Shown here one piece after another: positions 32,396-41,489 of a DNA stretch of 64,000 nucleotides. The notes below the pieces were generated by a model that was not told where the DNA came from, did no database searches, and saw nothing but the letters and a program-made list of their open reading frames with translations. Origin of the DNA: Chitinophagaceae bacterium (GTDB taxonomy: Bacteria; Bacteroidota; Bacteroidia; Chitinophagales; Chitinophagaceae). Where the stretch lies: positions 620,001 to 684,000 of the forward strand of contig JADKJC010000013.1 in the NCBI GenBank assembly GCA_016722465.1, given 5' to 3'. The translations under genes and the position numbers were made by a program. Position 1 is the stretch's first letter. Each line of letters begins with the position of its first letter.

Positions 32396-33046
32396 ATGAA
32401 TCTAAAACATTTTTTTTTTACAGGCTTTATCTTTTTTTTTCTTACTGCAACCGCCATTTCTCAAAGTGATTGGTCATTGAGAACAGATAAAGAGGGTATT
32501 AAAGTGTACACAAAAAACCTGGATAACTCTCCCTACAAAGCAGTGAAAACGGTTTGTACCGTTGATGCATCACTCAGCAGGCTGACTGCTGTATTGCTGG
32601 ACATAAAGAATTGTGCAGACTGGGTGTATGCCACCAAAAGCTGTAAGGTGTTAAAACAAAATTCTCCGTCAGACTTATTGTATCATTCCGAAGTGGATAT
32701 ACCATGGCCGGTAAGCAACCGTGACTTTGTTGTGCGCCTGGTAGTAACGCAGGATGAAAGAACAAAAGCAGTTACTGTACTGGGTGAGAACCGGCCAGCC
32801 TATTTGCCCGAAATTAAAAATGTGGTACGCATACAGCAATCGTATTCCAAATGGCTGATAACACCCTTGCAAAACGGGCAGTTACAGATTGAATATGTAC
32901 TGCAGGTTGATCCCGGGGGAAGCGTGCCCGCCTGGCTCATCAATATGTTTGCGACCAAGGGGCCTTTTGAAACATTTCAGAAGCTGCGCCGGCAGGTAAA
33001 AAAAGACCTATACAATAGAGTAAGTCTTCCTTATATAAAGGACTGA
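32396..33046 (+). CDS. START domain protein
   Basis: 216-residue secreted lipid-binding-like protein. Signal peptide at residues 1-22 (ends TAISQ). The START fold is recognisable by WSLRTDKEGIKVYTKN near the start, DIKNCADWVYATKSCKVL, WPVSNRDFVVRL and the C-terminal helix FETFQKLRRQVKK. It would bind a lipid in the periplasm. It converges with the FISUMP gene, 11 bp away. Confidence 0.85.
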   Translation: MNLKHFFFTGFIFFFLTATAISQSDWSLRTDKEGIKVYTKNLDNSPYKAVKTVCTVDASLSRLTAVLLDIKNCADWVYATKSCKVLKQNSPSDLLYHSEVDIPWPVSNRDFVVRLVVTQDERTKAVTVLGENRPAYLPEIKNVVRIQQSYSKWLITPLQNGQLQIEYVLQVDPGGSVPAWLINMFATKGPFETFQKLRRQVKKDLYNRVSLPYIKD

Positions 33047-33057
33047 ACTGGCCTCAA

Positions 33058-34625
33058 TCAATGATCTTTTACACAGCGTACAGATGCACCATCTTTAAAT
33101 GAAAAACGGGTGTCAATAAGGGTACTTGCATAATAGTAATACAGAAAATAGGCCCGAGGGTAGCCCAAACTGGTTTCAGAAGTCCACCACCAGCCTTCTG
33201 CCCCATGCCTCCAAAGCCCCCGTTATCAAAGCGGTATCCTCCCGGGAGTGCAGTAAAACCACTGCTGTTGGTGCCACCTCCATTCGGGCTGTTCCAGTAA
33301 TTGACCGATTTTAGTTTACCTCCTGTAACGCCATCTCCTCCCAAATAATATTCAGGGTTATACCATTCCTGCATTGTTGGAATATGCCAGCCAGCCGGAG
33401 CCAGCCCTCTTGGATCGGTTACCGCATAAAAATTATATATTTTACCATAGATGGCTCCCAGTACAGAATCATTGTTGTACCAGCACCAGGCACCGGATGT
33501 AAGGCTGGCCCATTGTGTGGGGTCGGTAACCTGTGGTATCGGGTCGCCATTCCTGTAATTAGTTACTTCAAGGTTTTTTGCCATCCATACCTGGTCGCCA
33601 ATAGTAACGGTTGCAGCAGATGCAGTACCTCCAATCATATTTGTCCAGGTTGTTCCATTGTACACCTGCAATTCGCCGGAAGGGCCGCAGTTGGTACACC
33701 ATATCACGAGGCCTGCAACAGGATTGGCAATCGCAAAACGGTTGGCATAACTCATTCGTGGAGGTAAAAAACCTTTGGTACTGTCTCTTAGTTCCAGTAT
33801 TGCAGAAGGTGCCGGGCTCTTTGTTCCAATCGCTACGCTGGTACCGTTATCATAAACACTGCTGGTATTTAAATTGCCGTTTTGCCATTTGGCTAAATAA
33901 TTATCTCCGCCGGTGGCTTTATCATTTATCATTACCGACCAGTTGTTGAGTGTGCCATAATAACCATTCCCGGCAGAATCAAATAGCTGTAACGTCCACA
34001 CTCCGTTTGGATTGATGCTTCCGCCACCCATGGCGGAAAAAGAGTTCACATTTGCCTGTGCCCAGCAGGGCAGGTTTGCAAAGCCTGCTGAAAAGGAGTT
34101 CATGTAAGCGGTAGGTTTGTAATAACCTGAAAAAGGTGCACCAGCACCGGAGTTTTGCGGCAAGCCGGCAGCGGCTGTATCAGTGAAGATGGTATTGATA
34201 AAACCAGTAGCATCATCTCCGTTATTGGATATGAGGTTAATGATATTTCCATTGGGAGCCACCAGGAATACCTGCAGGTCAGCAACATGGTCATGCGAAA
34301 TATTCAGTTTTACAGCGATGCCGGAAGATGGCACTACAGAAGGCAATCCTGAAACAGTGAGGCTGCTGGAACTTCCCGTACAGTTGGATTCAATCGGCAA
34401 TGAAGGGCTTGCAACAGCGCTATATGCTGAATCTTTTTGGGCTAGCAGTTTGCCGGAAGAATCAGCCATTACAAACCTCGTACCTGCTCCTTTTAGTATC
34501 TCATGTTTTACACCTTTTGTGGTATGCAACTGTTCAGATGGATTGGTAGTACCGATGCCTACGTTTTGTGCATTTACAGCCTGTGCCAGCAGCAGGCAGA
34601 TAACGGGAAAGCATACATTTTTCAT
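33058..34625 (-). CDS. FISUMP domain protein with P-domain (one indel)
   Basis: About 522 residues after correction. Signal peptide (ends AQAVNAQ), a VGIGTTNPSEQLH N-terminal module, a proprotein-convertase-like P domain (about residues 75-240: SLTVSGLPSVVPSSGI to YGTLNNWSVMIND), a second IG-type module with PSAILELRDSTKGFLPPRM, and a C-terminal FISUMP domain (WMAKNLEVTNYRNGDPIP to NGGFGGMGQKAG). The frame breaks at 33190-33191, where one C (G on the minus strand) is missing; correction gives a longer, family-like ending SLGYPRAYFLYYYYAS...VRCVKDH. It is probably secreted; function unknown. Confidence 0.8.
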
Positions 34626-34846
34626 AAATGCTATTTAATTTCCATGCATAGAGATTCTTTTTGTAAAGCTAACAAAAGCGCTGGGTAATAACCTTGACCT
34701 TCGTTTTGATGAACTTTGACAGAAATCAGTGAAGCGGCTTTTCTTTGTAATAAGGGAGGAGAAAACAGGGGGTGATGTGTACGGGCAAAACTCATTTACC
34801 GTACCAGTTACAGGTAAAACGGCATAGCCGCTGATTATAAAACATC

Positions 34847-36477
34847 CTACCAAAATACAGTGTACAGTGCCGCCAGCATACCACAAATAATAAATGAACC
34901 AACAATAAATGCCGGTGATACTTTAAACAGTGAAGTATCCAGTTCAATGGTATGTGTATCGTTTTCAACTTTTGGTTTTGCCAGGCTGATGACGATCATA
35001 ATAGCAGCAGTGGCAAAAAAGGAAATTGCCATTCGGTCTAAAAAAGGATAGTCAGGAAAGCCACCATTCGTCCACACCGGTAAAAATTTTAATACTGCCG
35101 AAATGGGAACGGTGAGCAATGCCCCTGCCAATGCAGCACTGGCTGTTGTTTTTTTCCAGAACATGCCCAGTAAAAATATTGCCAGCACACCGGTGAAAAG
35201 AATCCAACATATTCCTGTATAAACTGGTAAGCCTGGTCTAATGATTTTAATGCAGGCGCAACCACCGCAGCAATGAACATTGAAATAATAACTGCCCATC
35301 TGCCGGTAATCAGCAAACTCTTTTCACTGGCATCTTTATTAAAATACTTTTTATAAATATCCAGCGAGAAAATAGTGGAAATACTGTTGGCTTTTCCTGC
35401 AAGAGAAGCAACAATAGCCGCTGTTAATGCAGCAAATGCCACACCTTTTAAACCGGCAGGCAATAAGTTCATTAATGTTGGATAGGCATGATCTGGTTTT
35501 ACCACACCGGCAGCATCCACCATTTCTTTTTGAAACATACCGTTGTTATGCATTACATACATGGCAATGCCCGGAAGCACTGCAATTACCGGCACCAGCA
35601 TTTTTAAAAAGGCAGCAAATAAAATTCCCTTTCTGGCTGTTTTGAGATCGGCACCCAATGCCCGTTGAACAATGTACTGGTTGCAACCCCAGTAAGCAAG
35701 GTTGTTGATGAGCATGCCTCCAATCAACACCGACATGCCAGGCAGTTCTTTATAATGTGGATTCGTTTTGTCAAATATCATGTGAAAATGTTCCGGCGCT
35801 TCTTTTCTCAGCAATGAAAGTCCTTTCAGCACATCTTTGCCAAACCCCAACTGTTCAGATAATAATGTAAGGGCAAGATAGGTGGTCACCAATCCTCCTG
35901 TAATTAAAACCAACACCTGGAAAATATCTGTGTAACCAATCACTTTCATTCCACCCAGCGTAACAACAATGGCAAAAATGCTCAACCCTGCAATGCAATA
36001 TTCAAAGCCGATACTGGAAATAGAAGAGATGGCCAGAGCACCGAGATAAATAATCGAAGTAAGATTTACAAATACATATACCAGCAGCCAGATCACTGCC
36101 ATGATAGTGCTTACAGTATTACTGTAGCGCCTGGCCAAAAATTGTGGCATGGTGTATATCTTATTCCTGAGATACATGGGAATAATAAAAACTGCCACAA
36201 TGATCAATGTAGCAGCAGACATCCACTCGTAGGTTGAAATAGCCAGCCCCAATGCAAATCCGGAGCCGCTCATGCCGATAAAGTGTTCTGCAGAAATATT
36301 ACTTGCAATTAAAGAAGCGCCAATGGCCCACCAGGTTAAAGAACCTTCTGCCAGGAAAAAATCTTTTGCTTTATCAGAGCTGTTCTTTTTTTTACGGTAG
36401 ATATAAATACCGTATGCCGCAATTAAAATAAAGTAAATAAAAAAAACAATGTAATCAGCAGTTTGTAAGGTATTCAT
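34847..36477 (-). CDS. Sodium/solute symporter, SGLT-like (one indel)
   Basis: About 543 residues after correction, about 13-14 membrane helices. It belongs to the SSS family, sugar-type SGLT branch: the N-terminus WWAIGASLIASNISAEHFIGMSGSG is the typical first half, and NLAYWGCNQYIVQRALGA is the family's signature helix. It imports a sugar or related solute with sodium. The frame breaks at 35190-35191 (one C missing, G on the minus strand); correction gives GFFSPGVLAIFLLGMFW. It lies 89 bp downstream of a TonB-dependent receptor on the same strand, so the two may form an outer- and inner-membrane uptake pair. Confidence 0.85.
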
Positions 36478-36566
36478 GCCAGGGGTTTATAGCCCAAAGT
36501 ATCGTTTTTTCTTTATAATTCTTATCACACCAAACTAATAATGGATGCCGCAATAGTATCCCTTAC

Positions 36567-38621
36567 CTATCGCTGAAAAGCAATACCAACATAATAATTT
36601 CTTTTTGGGGCAGCATTGTAATAGCGGCCAGCCGCAGCATTGATATCAAATCCAAGGCTATAGTCTTTATTCAGCAGGTTATCGATGCCTGCATATAAGT
36701 TCATACTTAGTCTTTTGTTAAGCTTCATTTTTTTCCCGGCACGGCATCCGGCAAGAAAATACGAAGGCGCTGCAACGGTATTTTCATCATTCAGGAAAAC
36801 ATGGCTGGCATAATACCCGTTGCCGTTGAAATAATATCCTCTATTTGTTAGTATATCCCAGCGGATAGATAGCGTATGTTTGGGAACACCGGGTAAAGAT
36901 CTGCCGGAAAAATTGGTTGTTCCTTTTTGATAATCGCCGAATTTAAAATAACTGAAAGTATATGCGGCAGCTATTATAAAATCATCAAAAAAATCAGCCA
37001 GGAACGAGTTACCATACATCGCATTAATCTCTATTCCCTGCTGCTGTATATTCCCGGCATTAACAAAATAATCTGCATTGGAGCTATCCTTTCGCAATAC
37101 CAATGCTTTGTTGATGGTGAAACAGAAAGCTGTGGCATCTATAGATAATCTCTTATGAAAGAAAAAAAACCTTCCGCCCAGTTCATAATTCACCCCGGAT
37201 TCTGCCTGCAGGAAAGTGCTGATCACCCCGGTAGAAGGCAGCAGTTCGGCAATGGTGGGTGGAGAAAACCCTTTTGAAATACTGGCAAAAACCTCATTGT
37301 TATTTGTAAATCTTTTTTGGATAGCCAGCCTGGGCGACCATTCATTGCTGTAGACCCTGCGCTGCTGTTGCACAGGATAACTGTTCAATCTGGTAAAATT
37401 CACCGCAGAGCGGCTAAGGCTCACCCCCGCTGTTAGTATCCACTGATGGCTGAGAGTTAGGTCTGCCTGTGCAAAGACCTGGCCACTCGTAAATGTAATG
37501 TCATCATTGGTTTGCAAAGTATCAGGATGGCCATTCTTGTTTTTTGACACCTGTGTATTGAATATACCCCGCTGCCATTCACCCCCCCAAACACATTTAA
37601 GTTTGCTGCTTTCCAGGGCACGTTCATAAGTAAAAGTTGTTCTGCCACCGTAGCCAGGCTCAACCCGCCGTTCATAATTGCGGAAGGTTGGATTTTTTAC
37701 CACCGCAAGATTACCATATAACGAGCTGGTATTTTTAAAAGCAGTTGTAAACTGAACCTGGTGAGAGATACCTGCTAAAAAACTGCTTTGATCAATGGCT
37801 GCTTTTGCTGTTTCGGCTGAAGAAAAAATACCTGCAGCCGGCCTTGCCATTGTTGGATTGGCATTGTATTCTGACAGGTTCAGGCCTCCCGGTGTTTCGT
37901 AGAAAATATGATTGTATAAAACATGGACAGATAATAGCTGCTTGCTGCCCACCTTGTACTGGCCACTGAAACCGAGATTGTCTTTATTGCTGCTGCTGTG
38001 CTTACGGTAACCATTAGCCTGGTTATGGGTATAGGTCAACAGGCTCCTGTTTTCTTTTTTACCAAAACCTGCGGAGGCCAATATATTTTGTAAGCCATAG
38101 CTACCGGTAATGTATTCCATGGCTAAGGCTGGCTTCCAGGCAGTTTCAAAACTGTGCATCAACAGTACTCCGCCTGTACCAGCGCCATACATACTGCCTG
38201 CCGGGCCTTTTACAATTTCGATGTAGGATATGTTGGGATAAGCAAACTGGTTAAAATAAGTATTGCCGCCGGCATCTGTCACTGGTATGTCATTCCAGTA
38301 AACTTTTACATTACGTACACCAAAGGGTGAACGGATGGCACTGCTGCGGATATTGATGCGGTAACTACCCGGCGAACGTTCTTCCATTCTTACGCCGGCT
38401 ACTGTATTGAAAGCATTTACAAAAGAGGTTTTATTATTCCGGTCGAGATTGTTATCGTGTACCACTTTCACAATTGTGCCGCAGCTGATAGCCCTGCTTT
38501 GCCCAAAAGCAGTAATCTCTATGCCGGGTAATGCAGTTGCTGAATCTGCAGCAGTTTGCTCCTGGGCGAAACCCACGTGGCAGAACAGCAGCATGATCAC
38601 TAAACAGTATAGTACCCTCAT
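36567..38621 (-). CDS. TonB-dependent outer-membrane receptor
   Basis: About 684 residues. Signal peptide (ends HVGFAQ) directly follows the chosen Met; an ATG 25 codons upstream adds unlikely sequence. The plug domain is visible (VAGVRMEERSPGSYRINIRSS, VKVYWNDIPVTDAGGN, YIEIVKGPAGSMYG), followed by a beta-barrel ending in an aromatic residue (YYVGIAFQR). It imports a siderophore, vitamin or carbohydrate using TonB energy; the ligand is unknown. It sits directly upstream of the sodium/solute symporter. Confidence 0.88.
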   Translation of the reverse strand: MRVLYCLVIMLLFCHVGFAQEQTAADSATALPGIEITAFGQSRAISCGTIVKVVHDNNLDRNNKTSFVNAFNTVAGVRMEERSPGSYRINIRSSAIRSPFGVRNVKVYWNDIPVTDAGGNTYFNQFAYPNISYIEIVKGPAGSMYGAGTGGVLLMHSFETAWKPALAMEYITGSYGLQNILASAGFGKKENRSLLTYTHNQANGYRKHSSSNKDNLGFSGQYKVGSKQLLSVHVLYNHIFYETPGGLNLSEYNANPTMARPAAGIFSSAETAKAAIDQSSFLAGISHQVQFTTAFKNTSSLYGNLAVVKNPTFRNYERRVEPGYGGRTTFTYERALESSKLKCVWGGEWQRGIFNTQVSKNKNGHPDTLQTNDDITFTSGQVFAQADLTLSHQWILTAGVSLSRSAVNFTRLNSYPVQQQRRVYSNEWSPRLAIQKRFTNNNEVFASISKGFSPPTIAELLPSTGVISTFLQAESGVNYELGGRFFFFHKRLSIDATAFCFTINKALVLRKDSSNADYFVNAGNIQQQGIEINAMYGNSFLADFFDDFIIAAAYTFSYFKFGDYQKGTTNFSGRSLPGVPKHTLSIRWDILTNRGYYFNGNGYYASHVFLNDENTVAAPSYFLAGCRAGKKMKLNKRLSMNLYAGIDNLLNKDYSLGFDINAAAGRYYNAAPKRNYYVGIAFQR

Positions 38622-38772
38622 TACAGTATTCAATTTGTTAGTAAATGTAAACTTCAATGATGAGGGAGACAAATGAGAGCGAATCACTGATATCAATTAG
38701 AAATACCCGCCTGTGTTTTGTTAACCCAAAAAAGCTATCTTTAATTTTATAATATTGTAAAACAAAAAACCT

Positions 38773-39600
38773 TTGACCACCAACCAACAACTATTCCGGT
38801 CGCAGGGCTACCTGGTACTGGAAGAATTCAACACTCCTGATGAATGCAATGCCCTGATGAAGCGTGGGGAAGAATTGGCCGGCACTTATAACTTTGACGG
38901 ACATGCATCTGTTTTCCAGACGGCAGACCAGGCAAAAACAAGTGATGATTATTTTATCCACTCTGCTGACAATATCTCTTTCTTTTTTGAGAAAGATGCG
39001 TTTGATGCAAACGGCCAGCTAAAGACTGATCTCTTTCATTCAATCAATAAGATTGGCCATGCACTCCATGATCTTGATCCTTTGTTCAACGCGTTTTCCC
39101 GTTCTTCAGCAATGAAGAAATTAGCAGCCGAACTCATGCTGGATGAATATGTCATCATTCAAAGCATGCTCATTTTAAAACATGCCAGGGTTGGTGGTAA
39201 TGTAGACATTCACCAGGATGCTACTTTCCTGTATACCGAACCGGTAAGCTGCATTGGTTTTTGGTTTGCACTGGAAGATGCGTCTGCGGAAAACGGTTGT
39301 CTTTGGGCAAAACCGGGTGGGCATTTGACTAAACTAAGAACAAGATTCCGTAAAAAAGAAACCGGTGCAGAAATGCAGGTACTGGATAATGAACCATTTT
39401 CAATGGAAGGAATGATTCCGCTGGAAGTAAAAAAAGGAACCTGTATTGTGTTAGATGGATTACTACCCCACTGCAGCTTACCAAATACCAGTAGCCGTTC
39501 CCGCCAGGCTTATGCCATTCATGCAATTGACCGCAATGCAAACTATCCTGTTGACAATTGGTTACAGCGTGACATAGATGAACTGAGAGGGTTTAGTTAA
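38773..39600 (+). CDS. Phytanoyl-CoA dioxygenase (PhyH) family protein
   Basis: 275-residue Fe(II)/2-oxoglutarate-dependent oxygenase. Iron ligands HxD at His147 and Asp149 (DIHQD) and a distal His233 (LLPHCS), with the 2-oxoglutarate-binding Arg243 (SSRSRQAYAIH), are all in place, so it is likely active. The substrate is unknown. The start is TTG at 38773, since no in-frame ATG precedes the first helix. It converges with the next gene, 13 bp away. Confidence 0.88.
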   Translation: MTTNQQLFRSQGYLVLEEFNTPDECNALMKRGEELAGTYNFDGHASVFQTADQAKTSDDYFIHSADNISFFFEKDAFDANGQLKTDLFHSINKIGHALHDLDPLFNAFSRSSAMKKLAAELMLDEYVIIQSMLILKHARVGGNVDIHQDATFLYTEPVSCIGFWFALEDASAENGCLWAKPGGHLTKLRTRFRKKETGAEMQVLDNEPFSMEGMIPLEVKKGTCIVLDGLLPHCSLPNTSSRSRQAYAIHAIDRNANYPVDNWLQRDIDELRGFS

Positions 39601-39613
39601 CAGCAATCCAAAA

Positions 39614-40666
39614 TTATTGATACTGTATATAAACAGGCTTCGGAGTGAATTGCAATAACTCTGCTGGGCTGTACATTTCCCATGCTCCTTTGTTATCGTT
39701 CTTATAAAACAATTTAAATCCTGTAAACTGCACCGGCTCTTTATAAATATAGCGCAGGTAAGTAGAGCGTTTTAATATCTTACTTCCAAAGCCATCCATA
39801 TCTATTACGATCTGCACTTCAGGACTTGTTTTTATTTTATCATAACCCGTTACCATTCCCTGTGTGAAACGGTGTACCACCAATACTTTAGGAGAAAGCT
39901 TATTTTTTCGAACCACTTCTACCAAAAAATTAACGGCATCATTGATATCATCCGATGTAAACGTTCCGATTTTTGAACCTGGCCGCTCCCCATTCTTCAT
40001 AGAAAATTCAGGATCGATGCCGAGATGAACATTGGGCAATTGCAAATATTTATCCAGTACTGCTATTTCTTCTTTTACTGTGCTATGGCCTACCTGTATA
40101 TCCAGGAACACCAGTGCATTGATCTGCCTGGCCCATTCCATGATTGTATCTACCTGCTTAAAAGGCATCCGGAGCCTGTACTTACCATCTTTGCCGGCAG
40201 CCCCTTGTGCAGTAGTAACAATGAGGTGCAATGCTGGCACTGTTTGTACCGATGAATCTGCAGCCTGCCAGGCAGCCACCTCCTGCTGTAATTTTTGTAA
40301 CATAGAATCCTTTGGCAACTCTCCTAAAATGCCCATCCTTTTGGAAAAAAGATTGCCATAAAATGCGATTACCCTGTTATCAGGGAAGATGGCGCCCGGC
40401 AACGGATAAGGAGCTTTAACGGGCCACTTGCCGGTAGAATCGTCATTGCTCAATGCCTGCATTTTTTTATTGTACGCTGTGGTATCTATTGCAATGCTTG
40501 CCGGTTGGGCTTCTGCTTTAGGTGGAGCTGGTATTGAGTCTGTCTTTACATTAATTGTATCGTCAGCTTTGGCAGTATGATCGCAACTGGTACAACACAG
40601 CAAAGCCATAAGGAAAGAAAAAGACAGAACGAATGAATGGATGAAGTGCTTCATACTGGAATTCAA
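39614..40666 (-). CDS. Predicted lipoprotein with TIM-barrel-like fold
   Basis: 350 residues that I do not assign to a named family. The N-terminus has a hydrophobic stretch then CTSC at Cys28, a likely (though not canonical) lipobox, and a Lys/Pro/Ala linker. The rest alternates beta strands and helices (VIAFYGNLFSKRMGILGE, LHLIVTTAQG, ALVFLDIQVGHST, VHLGIDPEFSM, KVLVVHRFTQGM, VQIVIDMDGFGS), which reads as a TIM barrel with acidic strand ends as in glycoside-hydrolase-like proteins. A hydrolase role is only a guess. Confidence 0.6.
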   Translation of the reverse strand: MNSSMKHFIHSFVLSFSFLMALLCCTSCDHTAKADDTINVKTDSIPAPPKAEAQPASIAIDTTAYNKKMQALSNDDSTGKWPVKAPYPLPGAIFPDNRVIAFYGNLFSKRMGILGELPKDSMLQKLQQEVAAWQAADSSVQTVPALHLIVTTAQGAAGKDGKYRLRMPFKQVDTIMEWARQINALVFLDIQVGHSTVKEEIAVLDKYLQLPNVHLGIDPEFSMKNGERPGSKIGTFTSDDINDAVNFLVEVVRKNKLSPKVLVVHRFTQGMVTGYDKIKTSPEVQIVIDMDGFGSKILKRSTYLRYIYKEPVQFTGFKLFYKNDNKGAWEMYSPAELLQFTPKPVYIQYQ

Positions 40667-40799
40667 TTACGGATGAACCGGCGAATGTTTATACTAACCG
40701 GGTAATTTATTTTTATAAAGTTCATTGATTAAAACCGGACAATCCAAATTATTATCCTGTAAGCTCCATGGCAAGGTCTGTTACCCGGCGTTTTCGATG

Positions 40800-41300
40800 T
40801 CAATGCACAATAAAACGATGGCTGTACTTCAATTCATTTTCAATGTAAATGTTCAGTTCCCATAGGCCTTTCAGCAATTCGTAAGGCTCGTCCAGTTCAA
40901 AATAGCGACCAGTTGGTTTGTTTGGCCATAACCTTCCACTGCTTTTATAAGCCCGGTATTTTGTTCCATCTTTTTCTTTCATTGGTATGGGATAGATCCA
41001 TTCCACCGTGTAAGGTACATCAGTGCTCTGCACAGCTATCACTTTGAACTCCACACCAAAAACTGTATTCAGTATCGCCGGCACCGAGTCGGTGGCCTTG
41101 ATCACCTTAAATTCCTGTGGGGGGCGGCGGCTCCATGCACTACTATCCTTGTTGTTGGCTGGAACCTTTTCTCTAGGTGCACCCAGCCCATGGTTCAGTT
41201 CAATAAACTGGTACAGCACTTTTTCTTCCGGAGCCTTAGTTACCTGTGAAAAAACGGTATCTGTAGCAAGGATTAAAATAAATAAGAGTATTGATTTCAT
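40800..41300 (-). CDS. Small secreted protein, possible DUF3859
   Basis: 166 residues with a signal peptide (ends TVFSQ). Beta-rich, with a central VFGVEFKVIAVQS and ending LWELNIYIENELKYSHRFIVH. It resembles DUF3859, with low certainty. Function is unknown. It has a perfect -7 element directly upstream. Confidence 0.6.
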   Translation of the reverse strand: MKSILLFILILATDTVFSQVTKAPEEKVLYQFIELNHGLGAPREKVPANNKDSSAWSRRPPQEFKVIKATDSVPAILNTVFGVEFKVIAVQSTDVPYTVEWIYPIPMKEKDGTKYRAYKSSGRLWPNKPTGRYFELDEPYELLKGLWELNIYIENELKYSHRFIVH

Positions 41301-41316
41301 TTTTTTTTGATAAGGG

Positions 41317-41324
41317 CAAATATA
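41317..41324 (-). promoter_or_regulatory. Bacteroidota -7 element TATATTTG
   Basis: Perfect TAnnTTTG on the minus strand, 17-24 nt before the start of the possible DUF3859 gene. No clear -33 TTG at 19-21 nt. Confidence 0.4.
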
Positions 41325-41489
41325 GGAAAGTGTTTCAGTTATGGTACAGCAATGATAGGTTATACAAGTGAGATTATCTTTTCTGTTGCAAAAACGAAAA
41401 GATAACAGAACAAGTTCGCAATGATGATTAATATTAGTACTAATGCCGGGAACAAAACCTGCAAACTATTTGTTTTAATAATTTTACTA